A DNA stretch of 64,000 nucleotides from Meghimatium bilineatum (GCA_034231615.1 CM067306.1:44088094-44152093), one strand, 5' to 3'. Positions 14,168-26,330 are shown, counted from the first letter of the stretch. Program-made: numbers and translations. Notes: generated from the sequence alone by a model not told the origin.

Positions 14168-14325
14168 CTTCTTCTTCAGCGTTCATTCTCAAACTCCCAC
14201 TGGATCTCTTTTGTAGCAGGACAATGATCCTACTAGATTTTCAGCAGGATGTAGTCCAGAGAATGGAAATGCGTTGTTGCCGTTTTATTTGCGCCAATGG
14301 AACTTCGGTGGGGAAAAAGGAAATA
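14168..14325 (-). mobile_element. SINE-like element, 3-prime partial copy
   Basis: It begins CTTCTTCTTCAGCGTTCATT, the reverse complement of the GAA-tailed 3-prime end, and continues with 'TTTTCAGCAGGATGTAGTCC' and 'GTTGCCGTTTTATTTGCGCC', matching the copy at 39712 closely. Compared with the 12340 copy it retains an internal block (GCAGGACAATGATCCTACTAG) that the former lacks. Confidence 0.75.
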
Positions 14326-14384
14326 GATACACATTTATAGTTCTTGGACAAACAGTGATATAATGATGATTTTAAAGATTTGAG

Positions 14385-14625
14385 CGAGTCAGATTCGTTG
14401 GCTGCAACGGATCTCCAACATCTCCTGTCTCTTGTCTTAGTGGTGCACTCTGCAAGACTGTAATCTGTCCATTGTGTGATGTTACTCTCCCACTTGTATC
14501 TCTGTCTACCTCTTGTTCACTTCCCTTTGACTTTACCCTCAAGTAAGGTCTTCAATAAGGTGTCATGTCTTTTAATGTGTCCAAAATATGTTATTTGCCT
14601 GATCTGATTTTCACTGTGTATAACA
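14385..14625 (-). mobile_element. RTE-like family E, 3-prime end fragment
   Basis: It closely matches the 9370-9690 copy in the same orientation: 'CATCTCCTGTCTCTTGTCTT', 'CTCCCACTTGTATCTCTG' and 'AAGGTCTTCAATAAGGTGTC' appear in order. The ATC-rich terminal repeat is lost. Directly upstream of A3. Confidence 0.75.
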
Positions 14626-14883
14626 AGTACAGCTGTTACCACCGGCAAAGTTCTTAATGAGTGCTAACAGAGTGTATGCACCTGAGCTGAAGTCTTCGTG
14701 AGTGTAGCCACTATTACACAGTTTTGACAAAAATGGTGACCAAAATGAGGCGGCCTAAACGAGGTGGTTCAAAAAGGAAAGGTCACAGACTGGGAGTTAG
14801 ACGGATCAGATCAAAAACCACTAGACTCAGGATTAAAAATGTGTGTGTCTTATTTTGGAATGTGGCCAGTGTACATATGTGTA

Positions 14884-15978
14884 AGGATGCAAAGGGTACC
14901 ACATTGCTCTTGGTGAAGCCCAGGGTTAGCAGATAACCAAGATCCCAAAAGTACCTCCCTGCGGTGCATCCTAGCAACAGAAATACAGCTGCTCATGCAG
15001 ATTCTGGCTAAAACTTTTAGGGATCATGTCCATAAATGTGGAGGTAGCAGATGGAAAGAGATTTGACTGCAAAAAGACAGGTGATATCTCCAACACCTCT
15101 GCGCCAATACATGAAGCAGCGATGTCGACACACAGTGTCAGTTCGGTGGAAGAATTGGAGGGGTGGCCAATGCAGATGTTACAAAGTGGGCAGAGGTTAT
15201 GAGAAATATTAGGAATCAGTGTATCCACCACCATAAGGATAGCATAATGAGTACACTGAGAGGGAAGCACAATGCTAGAGGGCAGCATCATGTGCAAAGA
15301 GAATGGAAAACGTATCAAAGAAATCTGAACTAAAGTATTATTTGCTTGAGACAAGTCTCTAGTTACCGATGATCCCAGCCTGGGCCCAACTCTACTGTCG
15401 AGTTTTTTCTATACTGGAATCATGCTCCCAGAGAGAAAACGTTCAGTAGCGGATGGGCTACAACTGTCCACGGAGACAAGCTATGTTCATATCTAGAAAA
15501 AATGCTTGTGCCTGACACTTCTAAATATGTGTATACACTCAGACTTGGACATTGGGTTCACAACATTGGTGAACGACACCTTGGCTAAGAGGACGAATGA
15601 GTTCGAGCCCAACTCGTCTGTTGAGTTCTTTTCCTAAACTGGAACCAGACTCGCAGATGAGAAAAGATTAAATACCCGATGGACATGGGCACAATACATC
15701 TAACTACACATGACAAGTTCACTGACTGTGGGGTACCTCATGCAAGATAGACGTACAGGACAGATAGTCTCGGCATAGAGTCAGTACACATTCGCCACCT
15801 GGCGACAGATAGGAAAGCTGTCAGAGGCTAGGGTGGTCAACCCGAAATGTCAAGGTATGCCGAAATTCGCTGTTCTGGGCCTACAAGGCGCATAATGGTG
15901 ACACAATGTAACTACACTCCTGGCTGAAATTGCACATATATCTGTGCTGATTGCTGTGGAGTGAATGCAAAACAAACT
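14884..15978. mobile_element. Unclassified insertion (family G) inside A3
   Basis: Family A sequence stops after ..CATATGTGTA (14874-14883) and resumes at ..TTATGTGTAGACC (15978 on), giving an 8-bp duplication TATGTGTA. The insert starts AGGATGCAAAGGGTACC. Its first 550 bp match 22037-22640 (e.g. GGGTTAGCAGATAACCAAGA in both). Two related blocks about 225 bp apart inside it (near 15385 and 15610) both contain GCCCAACTC..GTT/CGAGTT..CTGGAA. No transposase frame and no clear terminal inverted repeats. It may be a non-autonomous DNA transposon or a LINE 5-prime region; undecided. Confidence 0.6.
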
Positions 15979-16203
15979 TATGTGTAGACCTGAGTTGGGC
16001 AAACTGGTATATTGTGCAGACATTGTGGCACTGCAGGAAACACGGTTGGGTAAAAGTGCCCACTTATGTCCAAGTGGGATAGTGACAATATTCAGCTACA
16101 GGCAGTGAGGGTCCAGCACCCATTCGTGTGTAACAATGTTTCTGACAAACAGGGAAGAGGTTTTGAGGAGGTTCTGACAGATACGGACCTGGTGTGCATT
16201 AAC

Positions 16204-17070
16204 AGTTGGTCCATCAAGACATCCTAGCACACCCTACTGTAAGCATCCTCAAGATTTATTGCGACCGCATATGTCTCCATTCGTGAATTGAACCCCTCAA
16301 AAACATCCTGCGCAAAGATGGCTGCATTGTGCATATATGTTTTTCTATGCTCAAGTTCTTACATGCCTGTAATCCTTTTCCTGGTTTCTTGATATGTCTC
16401 CACATTTCTCTGACCAATTTGTGCGAATAGTGGCAAATGGTATGCCAGCAATGTCGCACCTTTAGTCTCGTCCATCTTCTACCAGGCCGTATCAGAACTC
16501 TAGAAATCGGCAATAAATACTATTGCCAGACCATCTATGGATTTGTGTAAGCACAAGAACAACTTTAGTGACTTTTCACATGTGATCTCCATGCAAAATT
16601 TGTCCCATTTAGTCACATTTGCTGACTTTACAATCACTTTGAATTTTTGAACTTTGTTATCTTTCCTCCGTTTCCATTGTGCGACCTCCATTGGCTGAGC
16701 AGAAACACTTTTCCGTGGTCTCTGTCATAGTAATACTGCTTTCAGTTTCTCACTCCTTGCCCTTTGCACCTCTTCATTCCACCAGGGGGACTTATCCCAA
16801 ACCTGAATTTTCCACTTCTTGAGTCCTAGTCTTGTCAAATTCTTATCACAACATCCACTCCTCTGCAATCATACTTAAAAGACCTGACCCTTGGCCTGCT
16901 GATCTAGTGACTTTTGTCATTTTTCACAAGCATAACACATGGGAGGTGATCACTGCCATGATGCCCCAGCACCTCCCATTTGCAGGTAGCCTTAGAAGTC
17001 GACACCAATGCCATGTTGATAGCACTATCATCATCGCCATCCCTGCTTGCCATTTTTGTTATACAACAAT
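16204..17070 (-). other. Inverted internal segment of A3
   Basis: This 867-bp block encodes, on the minus strand, the endonuclease C-terminus ('MASRDGDDDSAINMALVS', 'GSDHLPC'), the linker ('LVREMWRHIKKPGK') and RT fingers ('AAIFAQDVFEGF', then an EDAYSR-like stretch). Its ends fit the flanking plus-strand parts of A3 in element order: endonuclease ..LVCIN before it and RT ..NLAVNP after it. So it is an in-place inversion, not a second insertion. Short GTTG/CAAC inverted matches lie at the two breakpoints. Confidence 0.8.
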
Positions 17071-18800
17071 CATTAAATCTTGCAGTAAATCCTTTAGTCA
17101 TACAGTGGGTCAGTGCGGCCCTGTAGCACAGAGAAATAGTTCTTAAATGTGGTAACTAGGTATCAGTACCAGCTGTTATTAGCCCGGATTTGCCACATAG
17201 ATCGTCTCTATCGCCTATGCTTTTTCAATGTATACACAGCACATATCACTAGTAATGAAAACACAGGTGCTGGCAGAATGATGTCGCACACCAATGACAT
17301 CCTGTTGTATAGATATGGCAAACTGGGAAGAGTGCATCGTGGAACTACAGGGGGAGTTGGACAGACTGACTAATTTGCGTAGAGATACAGAAGCAGTGGT
17401 AAATCCTTCTAAGGCATTCATGACATGGTTTTAACAATCACATGGTAAAAGCACCCATGCCACATGATTTGTTGGGCAGGAACAGGTTAGAAAGAACCAG
17501 CACAATGAGATATCTGGGTGTGTTTTTTGACAGAAGTCCGAGTTTCAGTGAACATGTTGACCACGTTATCATAAAGGCAGTCAGCATAAAGGTTATGGCT
17601 GCTGTGTAGTGTGAGCAGATGTTATTTCTTTTGTACCAGGGTTTAGTGATGGCTGTGGTGGAATATGCACTGGCAATTCTGACTCTCAGCCAAACTCAGA
17701 TCGAAAGACTAGATAGAACAGTGAATGCAGCAATGTGTATCATTCTTGGGTGCATAAGAGATACATTGACAAGAACTATGCGGAACCTACTCGACTGTCC
17801 AACTGCAGAGCACAGATTACAGTATTTCCGTGCACTGGCATATCTTCAAATACATGCAAATAAGGAACACCCATTGCATTCCGAAATACAGAAAGTTAAA
17901 GGTAGCAGACTTAAAAGAGGGAAGTCGTGGATGGAACATGCTGAGGATGCCATACAAAGTGAGTGCAGATTGCAAGATATAGCAGCAGGTACTGAATGGT
18001 TAGGTCTACCCACAGATTTCAAAACTTGTTTGAGAGTAGTGATAACACTTAGCACTGAATGCAGTGAATAGTGTCCCATGTCTGTGGAGCAAGAGGTGCG
18101 AGCTTTGGTCAGTGAGAATGTCAAAGAGTGGGATGTGATTATATAGCGGTACAATGATGGATCTGTGATTAGACAAGTTCGCAGTGTTTGGGCTTTTACA
18201 GCTCAGTTAAAACGATCAGGAAGGAGAGTGAGGCCGTTGCTGTTATTGTTACTACGAGTAATAGGACCATGGAGATTATGGCTGTGACCAGGGCATTTGA
18301 GGGTAGGCACACAGAACTTACGGCAACACAGGTCTGCATCTTGAGTGACTCTATGAGTATGATTTGGAAGGTACAAGTGGGTTTCATTCGTGAACAGTGG
18401 ATTGAGGCCTTGAGAAAGTCAAGGTTGAAAGTGATTACATTTATTTCCATGCCGGGACATGTGGGTGTTCGAGGTGATGAAAGAGAAGATCAGTATCATG
18501 TGCGATTGTGGCACAGGGCAATGGATCGAGGTGACATTTTGAACTCCATAAGAAATATAAGCACACGAGAGAGAGACTAGTGTGGATCATGATTCCATTT
18601 TGATGGCCAGAATTAAAGATCAGGGTTTGAAATGCGATGCTGGGAGAAGTGAACATTTTGGAGGGTGTAGAAAAATGATGGTCAACCAGCAGAGGACCAG
18701 TACTGTCAGCACAAGTGTAATGGCTGATACACTCAGGGAGAGATTGGAGCAACTATGGATGTGTCCATTTTGCAGTGATGATGATCCGTTGACTAAGAAC

Positions 18801-19364
18801 AGCTTGCACCGATGTTGTGATTTGATGCTCCCAAACAGCTGTACAAGAGACAGGCAAAGAAATCCAAGTAGTAGTCTATAACTTTATCTTTTAAAGGTAT
18901 TAACCATTGCATTATTACTATTGGCATGCATTTGGAGATGTAAATATTCATTTTTGCAGATTACAAAAAAAAACTAGAGCAAATTTTGACGGTCACATTA
19001 ATGCTCATCACTTCAAAATTTATCAGAAATGACTATCATTTCAGTAATATAACTTTTTTAAATTTGTTGACCAGTTTTACTAGTGTTTGTCCCTTGACAT
19101 CCTTCCAAATATAATACAGGTAAAAAGGAAATTTTTTTATTGCTAGCCTTGTTTCAGTTATTCCCCAGAGTAAAAACATATCTAATACTGTTTTTTTTTT
19201 GTGTGGTTAGAAGAGTTCATAGCACGGGAGCACGAACACGCAGATGGCTGTGAAGGAATACATAGTGCCTGGTGCATGTAAGCACTGACGAAGTACTTAA
19301 GGTTAAACCAAAACTTGAAATCTCCCAATTGATTGCTGATACTCCGAAGATGAAAATTTCATTT
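18801..19364. other. Unassigned AT-rich spacer
   Basis: No gene recognised. Homopolymer runs of A and T are frequent. It separates the end of A3 from family K. Confidence 0.4.
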
Positions 19365-19990
19365 GTTCACCGGTGAGTCTGTATGTCAGGATGAGGGGTC
19401 TGAGCCTGTTAATCAAAGTTGGAATCATTACCGATCACAGTGGAGCAAATAGGACTACATTTAGCATGCGAATAAAAGTAGAGGCAGTTACCTCTTCCCT
19501 CAAGAAGCTCTGTGAAACTTTATTTGCTAAGGCAGTTATTATGCCAGAGTCTCAGTCCGTGCTTCAAAAATACAAAATGGTTGATGTCGATATGAGTGGC
19601 TGGCATCTATTGCTACTTCCAACGTCTGTGGCATCACTTTGATTTACTGCCAGGGACATGCATCCGCTGTAAAGGGAGAGCAGAAAGACTTGCATCTAAT
19701 GCATCAATAGACCAGGAGTTGACAATGGATAAGCAGACATTTTGAAACTGCTTCACTGAAGTCTGCTGAGTGAAAACACATGGTGTGATGAGACATCGAA
19801 GGTGAGATTTGGAAAATTTGACATTAAATGTGTAACTAGTACAACGGATACCTACAGGGTGGAATGAGGAGCATATTTGACCATGAAGACATAGGATCAA
19901 TTAACATGCATACCATTTGACATTTGCTTGGTGAAACTGAGCACCTGTCCAGAGTTTGAGGTCCCCTGTCCAAGGTCCAGTGATGTCGGT
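19365..19990 (+). pseudogene. Family K LINE RNase H and C-terminal fragment, copy K1
   Basis: A degenerate RNase H domain: 'IKVEAVTSSLKKLCETLF' supplies the conserved E helix, and 'AVIMPESQSVLQKY' corresponds to the DSQ strand with D changed to E. The C-terminal part 'ADILKLLH', then '..CIPFDICLVKLSTCPEF', matches K2 at 41240-41640 (..CIPYPSPCAGETEHLQVC). Frames are broken repeatedly. RT is absent, so the copy is 5-prime truncated. Confidence 0.6.
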
Positions 19991-21769
19991 TCATAGCCAA
20001 TAACTACCTTTTAACCTATAGCAAGCTGTATTAAAATTACACAAATTGCCCCTGCAGCTGAATTCTTTTTTTTTTTTTATAATTTGTGTTATTTTTGGTG
20101 GGTGTTTAGAAAACAATAACTTTTTTGTCTCTAGTGTCTCTAGAGATTTTTTAATAATATTTTTAAAATAAAAAATCTAATGATGTAAGTATTGTTGGCA
20201 GATGTATGATATGCTATATGTGAGGTGATGAAAATGAACAATTTTTTTTTTAAATTAAAAAAAAACAATTACCGGTATACTATCATATCAATACTTGTCC
20301 AATGTGTGGCATCCCTGATAAAATTCTTCTACATACCTAGACCTATTGTATTTATAATGTTGCTTCATAACCACACTAACATGCTCATACTATCATCTGT
20401 GAAAACAAATAAAGCATGTAGATGTCACTAATATTGTGGGATTCATTTTTCTCTAGGCTTAGGACTAGTGTCCATAGTCCATAACATCAATATATTCTGC
20501 CTATACTTGTCTGGCGTCATTTCATAACAAAACTAACGTGTTGCTCATATCTACTTTGGAAACCAACGTGATTCTCAAGAATTCCTCATCATCAGAATCA
20601 CAATCCATAATAATTTCACTGAAATTAACTTTCATTTCAACCCAATTCACGCCGATCGGGACAGATGACTAAAAATGAAAACAACAAATCCAATATTCTT
20701 CCCTCTTCCGAACAAAATGCAGGAAAAAGAGGTAGAATATTATTGCTAGCTAGGTGTTGCTGATTCCAGTCACGTGAACTATAAGCATCATGTAGTTCCT
20801 CGCCATTAAATGAGTGCATAGCAATGGGTCGATGGGTCCACTGACAGCTGGGTCCACTGAACCGATAGAATTACATCTTTTGGTGGATTGCTCCACTTAT
20901 AGCATGCTAAAGATAGATCCTTCTGCAGAGGGAATATTTGAAGGGTGAAGAAGATGCAGAGAAAAGAAATCCTAAACTGATAACAATACTGATCAGGAAT
21001 AGGCCTTTACAAACTTATATGATGGACTGAGGGCAGACAAGCATGATGGGATTTTGGATTCTATCTATCCATTGTTTTTCTTCTGCTAGTTGCAGGATTG
21101 AATGACAATCAACATTCGGGTTATTTAAATTTTGTCACTTGATATGCAGTAATATTTTACATTTCAGAATTTTGGTAACTCCTTCAATCCATCTTTCTTC
21201 TCACTTTTTCCATTTTCATGTTGTATATTTTTTTTCTCATTAAGTGGCTGAAACATTTCAGCCTCTGTTTTTCAATATGTCTCACCGCAAAAACTCCAAC
21301 AGTTCTTGTAATATTCTCATTTCTCACATGATCTCTTTTTGTTCTGTTTGCTGCTTAAACATATTATTTCACATGTAGTAAGCTTTCTATCTTGCTCTTT
21401 AGTTAGCGTCCATGTCTGACATTGAGAACACAAAGTGGATATGAAGATTAAATTTATGATTTAGCTTTTGGTTTTGCATTGATATTTCAAAAAAAGTGGC
21501 ACCCCGATTACATTAGTGGGTTATGAGATGATGATGACTGCAAGGCTGTGGAGTTTTAAATTCAGTTTTCCTGCTAGCCAATTTTCTTTCAACAGCTATC
21601 AGGTCACAACTGACTGAAGCTTATGTTTTAACTCTTAGAACACAGGATCCCAAAATTCCGGGATTTCCGAACAATATAGCTTCCCAGAGATATCAATTTT
21701 TTTGTATTTTGGTTTCACAAAACAGTACATATTAATTATTATTAGTAAATAGATTTACGCATTTTACCG
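19991..21769. other. Unassigned spacer
   Basis: No gene recognised. Poly-T and poly-A runs (e.g. 20066-20080, 20241-20267) and AT-rich non-coding sequence. The 20637-20819 minus-strand frame shows no domain. Confidence 0.4.
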
Positions 21770-22036
21770 ATGTCACAATGTATGCATTGCATTGTTGGAT
21801 AGCTGCTTCACAAAATAGCGTACAGGTGTTGACAATGTTGTCAGTGGTAGAGTTTGAGACAGTAGAGTCTGATTTTTGTGTGTGTGTTCAGAAACAGCTC
21901 AACAAGTTGTTGAGTTTGTATTTGATGATTCAGAGGAACAATGAATTAGATTTGGATGGTGATTATTCTGAAAATGATATGGAAATAAACTCGGATAGCT
22001 TGAGCATGAGAGAATATTGTTCCTAAGTAGACATAC
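21770..22036 (+). repeat. Dispersed repeat R, copy 1 (acidic-frame fragment)
   Basis: Bases 21880-22036 match 26455-26612: both contain CAACAAGTTGTTGAGTTTG, then TTTGATGATTCAGA, TAGTGATTATTCTGAAA-like and GAGAATATTGTTCCTAAGTA-like segments. One frame in copy 2 reads as a short acidic run (VVEFVFDDSDDDE). Acidic N-termini like this occur in piggyBac-type transposases, but no catalytic domain is visible, so that origin is a guess. Confidence 0.5.
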
Positions 22037-22659
22037 AAATGGGGCGCAAAGGGAACGCATTGCTCTAGGCGGACTCAGGGTTAGCAGATAACCAAGATGC
22101 TAAATGTACCTCCACGCGGTGCACCCTGGAAACACCCTGTAGAAATACAGCAGCTCAAGCTGATTCTGGCCAAATAATTTGGGGATCATATCCGAGAATG
22201 TGGAAGTAGCAGATGGAAAGAGATTTGACTGCATAAGAGACAGACAATATCTCCGACACCACCAGCATCACCACATACAGCAACACTGTCGACATACAGT
22301 GAGGCTAGTCAATCCAGTCCGAACATTGGAGGGGCGGCCAATGAAAAAGGCATGAAAAGGTAGATTCATGGCGAGAGACAAATAGATTTCATACTGAGTA
22401 CAATGAAAAAAAAATGAAAGGGCAGAACAGCAATAGAGGGAAGCGACAACTGCAAATAAAAAGTGAAAACGTTCCACGGAAATGTGAAATACAAGCTTTG
22501 TTAGCTCGTGACGAGCTTCTAGTTACCTGTGCTCCTTATAGGCAGAGACCCAGATCCAATAATGGGCGTCTAGCAAAGTAATAAGACCTGGCCTAACTAA
22601 TGTCGAGCCTTCCTATACCAGAAACATGCTCGCGAAGAGAAAGGGTTCCGTACCCGATA
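22037..22659 (+). mobile_element. Unclassified family G, copy 2
   Basis: It matches the first half of the 14884-15978 insertion: GCAAAGGG.., 'GGGTTAGCAGATAACCAAGA', 'CAGATGGAAAGAGATTTGAC', 'TTCTAGTTACC' and a GTACCCGATAGGCTAC-like end. In this copy the match ends where family H RT begins, so G2 either inserted next to H or was captured as its 5-prime region. No coding frame shared by both copies was found. Confidence 0.55.
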
Positions 22660-25290
22660 GGCTACATCACACTGCAGAATGTGTACAGTAAGATTCTGGA
22701 CAGAACTGTCACTAGACGCATAACCAGGGAACTAGAGATCAAAGGCGTTCTCCCAAACAACCTAGGTGCATACAGACCTAGAAGAGACACAGTCACAAAT
22801 GCAGCAGTTCTTGCATATGAAGTTTACAAAGGTTTTCAGAATGAAGAATCTGTAGTTGCAGCGATAGACCTAGATGATGCATACAATAGAGTTAGTACAC
22901 CCATCTTGTTGACATGCTACGGGAACACGATATCCACCCATGGATCATACACTGGATAGTAAATGTGCAAACCTGCAGAAAAGTTGCCCAGAGGTGTGGA
23001 TCCTGGACTTCTGAGATCAGAATAGCACCTGGTCTGCCACAAGGATCTCCTTTGTTCTCAGTACTGTTTAATGTGTATACTTTGATTCTTGATTAGGAAC
23101 AAGCGTCACAGCACTGGGGACATTCCCATATATGCTCTGCTTGCCGTTCCATCAGCCATCTAAAAGTGTATAAGCTCAGTGTCCCAGTCAGTTGCTGATT
23201 ACGTGTTCTTCTGATCTTTCCGGAGAGGGAGCACTTTCTCCCATCGCCTGTAGTCACTCCCATTTCTACTATTCTCTATGTCTCACTGTGGACATGGAGA
23301 GAAGATTACAGGCTTTCGAGTACAAATGCTACAGACAAATGCTACGAATTTCCTATAGGTAACATAAGACCAATGTGTACGTAAGAAATAAAGTAGAGAT
23401 TGTGTGCAGGTGTTCAGGAGACATTCCTTTCAATAGTGAAACAACGAAAACTAGCATGGTTTGGACATATATGCAGGCACGATTCCTTGTCAAAAACCAT
23501 AAACAATACTGCATGGAACTGTCGAGGGTGGAAGAAGCAGAGGAGGCCAAATAAAGGCATGGACAGACAACATCAAGAAATGGACAGGGCAAGATATTTC
23601 CACACTCATCCTCATTGCTGAGGATATAATTCATTGGAGGACTCTGTGTGCTGAGGCATCCAATGTGGTACCCCTACAACCCTGAAGGGTTACAGTTTAT
23701 TGATTGATTGATGTTGAAAATTGCTCAATTGAATATATCAAGCAATTGTAGAGTTCTAACATACGCTGATGATATCCTACAATACAACATGGGCAGAAAC
23801 AGAACAGGTATTGCTAACAGTGTACAGAGTGGACTAGATCAATTATCGAATATGAATCAGAACATACAACGCTATGATCAATCCCTCAAAAGCAAAGGTC
23901 ATTTGGTACTCCTTAAATAATAATCTGGTCAGGGACACACTGCCAGCTGTCAGTTGCATGGTCAAATTCATTGAAAGAGAACAGGACCGTAAATATCTTG
24001 GGATAACCTTTGATAGAAGTCTCTCATTCAACAAACACATCACAAATATGATTCAGAAGCTGAAAGAGGGATCAGTGTTATCAAGGTTATGGTAACTTTT
24101 AACCGCAGCAATGAGTACTGTTTCTGCTTCTACAAGTGATGGTGCTATCTGTCATAGATTATGGCCTCTGCCTACTAACACTGTCACAGACACAAGTTGA
24201 TAGATTGGGAAACGTCCAAAATGAGGCAATAGCAGTACTGGGGTGTACTAGGGATACACCCATCTCTGGTATGAGATTTCTGCTTGATCTTCCCAGCATT
24301 AGAATGCGACTTCAGGTAGCTCAGGTTAGGTCATACCTTAAAGTGACAGAATACAACCACCACCAACTACACCCACATCTAGATGAGTCAAAGGGAAAAT
24401 GAATCAAGCGTAGCAGATCATGGATGGCAGAGGCTGAAGATACAGTGCAAATTGTATGTGAATTAGAAGAAATAGGAAAGGGCAGTGAATGGGTGGAGGT
24501 TAACACAGAAGAAATCACTGAATAAAGTAATAATATACTAGACAAAGTGTGTCGAAAATGGATGGGTGTCAGGTCCCAGGATACAGTGCATGAACTCACT
24601 CAGCTACACTCGACACCACAACACATAATTATATACACAGATGGCTCAGTTAACAGAAACATAAATAAAAGCGGTTGGAGTGTTGTTGCCTACAGAAACA
24701 GTGTGAAGTTGGTTGAGAAATCTTCAGCATATCCCACTGTCACATCGAGCATGAGAATGGAGATAGATTGGCACTTAATTGGCTGATAACTGATACATCA
24801 ACACACTCAGTAATACTCGCAGATTCTCAAAGCATGCTGCGCAAGATAGAAAAGTACATGCTGGGACTCATTGAACAACTCAATTGTCCAGAGCATTACA
24901 TGGATATACTGATCTGGTCATGCTGGAGTCAGAGGAAACGAGAGAGCTGATTTATTGGCAAGCAATGTGGTGATAGACGGCACAATGCTGAGAAGAGATA
25001 AAGCAGACTTGATCAAGGCAGTAATAAATTCATTTCAAGATGAAGATGATGTCAATTAGGATGAGAACGTACACATACAGAGAATGTTTGAAAAGGGAGT
25101 ATCTAGAGGCGAGGGTAGGAAAAGTAAATCTTTTGGAAGGCCCTGAAGATCACGCAATCAACACCTGACCGGTACTCTGAGTCTACATACATTGAGATAG
25201 TGCTGGAACGGAGATCAGAGCCCTTATGTGAATGCCCCACGTGCTGTGAAGCTAGTTTCTAATAAAGAATCCAGAATGAATCAAGAATCA
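22660..25290 (+). pseudogene. Family H (I-like) LINE, 5-prime truncated and interrupted
   Basis: The frame opens in RT at 'ITLQNVYSKILDRTVTRRI' (22660), then 'VVAAIDLDDAYNRVS' (22855-22890), 'APGLPQGSP' and 'VLFNVYT' (23025-23085). An RTE-like insertion (23092-23703) follows. RT resumes with 'VLTYADDILQY' (23756-23788), 'VDRLGNVQNEAIAVLGCTRDT' (24196-24262), and an RNase H domain with 'IIIYTDGSVNRN' (24626-24661), 'ADSQSML' (24820-24840) and 'GHAGVRGNERADLLAS' (24916-24963). Catalytic YADD and TDGS residues are intact, but at least four frameshifts or stops break the frame. An AATAAA near 25261 could be a polyadenylation signal. Confidence 0.85.
23092..23703 (+). mobile_element. RTE-like LINE 3-prime fragment inserted in H, (TTGA)n tail
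   Basis: Inserted between the VLFNVYT and YADD segments of H. One frame carries 'MERRLQAFEYKCYRQMLRIS' (23292-23352), and another carries 'VQETFLSIVKQRKLAWFGHICRHDSL' (23409-23485), the order found in many RTE proteins. The 3-prime end is CCCTGAAGGGTTACAG followed by TTTATTGATTGATTGATG. A short repeat of TTTGATT/TTGATTGATT at both edges could be the target duplication, but the tail obscures it. Confidence 0.75.
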
Positions 25291-25299
25291 GTGTTTTCT

Positions 25300-26330
25300 T
25301 TGATAACACAGTTAGGCTTTTAGCCATCATAACATTTTCAAGTACTAGTACTGCTTTCGTTCTCTTCCCCAGTTATTTTGGGTCTGTCCAGCCTGGACCA
25401 CCAGACCACCACCATACCCTTGAAGCTTATTTCTGGTCATCATAACTTCTGGTCAAAATGGCAAGTGAGAATGTATGTGTTTTCCTCTGTATCATTTTAA
25501 ATCAGATGTTCCTTCTGAAAGCAACGGCAAACTACAGGGGTATTGTGCCAAGAAATTTTCTATGGCTAAAACAGTGGCCAAGAGAATAACATCATTTGAA
25601 TTAAAGTGTTATAGAAGAGTTTTGAGAATACCATGGACAGCGAAGAAAACAAACCAAGAGGTGTTACAAACAATTAACGTCCAGGAAGGCTGGCTTCTGA
25701 ACACTATATTAAAGAAAAAGCTAGCTTTTTTCTGTCATATTAAGAGACACGACAGCACGGAGAGAGTGTTAATGGAGGGGATGATTACTATGTGAATACT
25801 AGAAAGCAACAGGGGCAAAGGCCGACCAAGACGCCGTTGGACAAAAGACATTCAAGAATGCCTGTGCATGTTACTGGAAGATGCAGGGCAACTTGCTCAA
25901 GACCGCGGAGAATTCAAGAGATCCATAGGAAAGACTACGTTCTGGAAAGAATATGTTACTTGATGATGATGATGAGTTTCTTGGAATGTATACGTCTCAG
26001 TAGTTTGCCATTGCTTTCTGAGATGGTTCTGGTTGCTTATCATATACCTTCCTTGATCCGTTCTCAGCCCAATACGAGGCCTTTCCAATTCCCACCTTTG
26101 AAGCTGTTGTCAATAATACAATCTTCCGCCTTCTCCACCAGCATTTTTATGTAAAGTAGGGGAAGATGTTCCCTTGCTGCATAGCTCACGTAGTTCAGCT
26201 GAATAGCCAAGGTCGTTGTCCCAGGGTGGGGTGGGTTGGCACTGCCATACACAAGCAGACTTGTGGAGCCATACGTGAGCTAGATATTGGTTGCTAGGAT
26301 CATGACCTTCACAAGAAGAAGCAGCTGCCA
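25300..26330 (-). mobile_element. RTE-like family C, 5-prime untranslated region, split
   Basis: On the minus strand it matches the 5-prime part of the C copy at 53900-54360: CTTGTGTATGGCAGTGCC / CTGCGAGTGTACGGCAGTG, then TGGCAAACTACTGA, and GTTATGATGGCTAAAAGCCT / GTGATGACGGCCAAAAGCCT, in the same order. It carries no coding sequence. A plus-strand family F insertion (about 25470-25977) separates its two parts. This block is the leader of a LINE, not an independent gene. Confidence 0.65.
25470..25977 (+). pseudogene. RTE-like family F C-terminal fragment
   Basis: An open frame at 25475-25795 reads 'KRITSFELKCYRRVLRIPW', 'NQEVLQTINVQEGWLLNTIL' and 'FFCHIKRHDSTERVLMEG'. A shifted frame continues with 'KGRPRRRWTKDIQECLCMLL' and 'GQLAQDRGEF' to a stop, followed by TTGATGATGATGATGAG. 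This is the standard connector and RGRPRRRW end of an RTE protein with a GAT tail. RT catalytic boxes are missing through 5-prime truncation. The insertion splits a family C leader. Confidence 0.8.

Larger units (their letters stand above)
14655..18800 (+). pseudogene. Family A (I-like) LINE copy A3, full span but rearranged
   Basis: This is a near full-length LINE broken by a foreign insertion (14884-15978), an internal inversion (16204-17070) and many stops. In order: a basic start 'RPKRGGSKRKGHRLG' (14750-14800); endonuclease N-terminus 'VLFWNVASV' (14850-14875), resuming at 15987 with 'RPELGKLVYCADIVALQETRLG'; the inverted endonuclease C-terminus, linker and RT fingers; then RT palm 'LSPMLFNVYTAHITS' (17205-17250), connector 'IERLDR..LLDCPTAEHRLQY' (17700-17820), RNase H remnants 'ILSDSMSMIWKVQ' and 'GHVGVRGDERED' (18340-18490) and the C-terminal zinc-like end (..CSDDDPLTKN). 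The YADD box is degraded to HTND. The (ACTA) tail is reduced to ACTAAG. A5 has the same order uninterrupted. Confidence 0.85.

Noticed and set aside
15580..15640. tRNA-like B box GAGTTCGAGCCC in family G
   Set aside because: No A box at the right distance and no cloverleaf arms; the motif can arise by chance.
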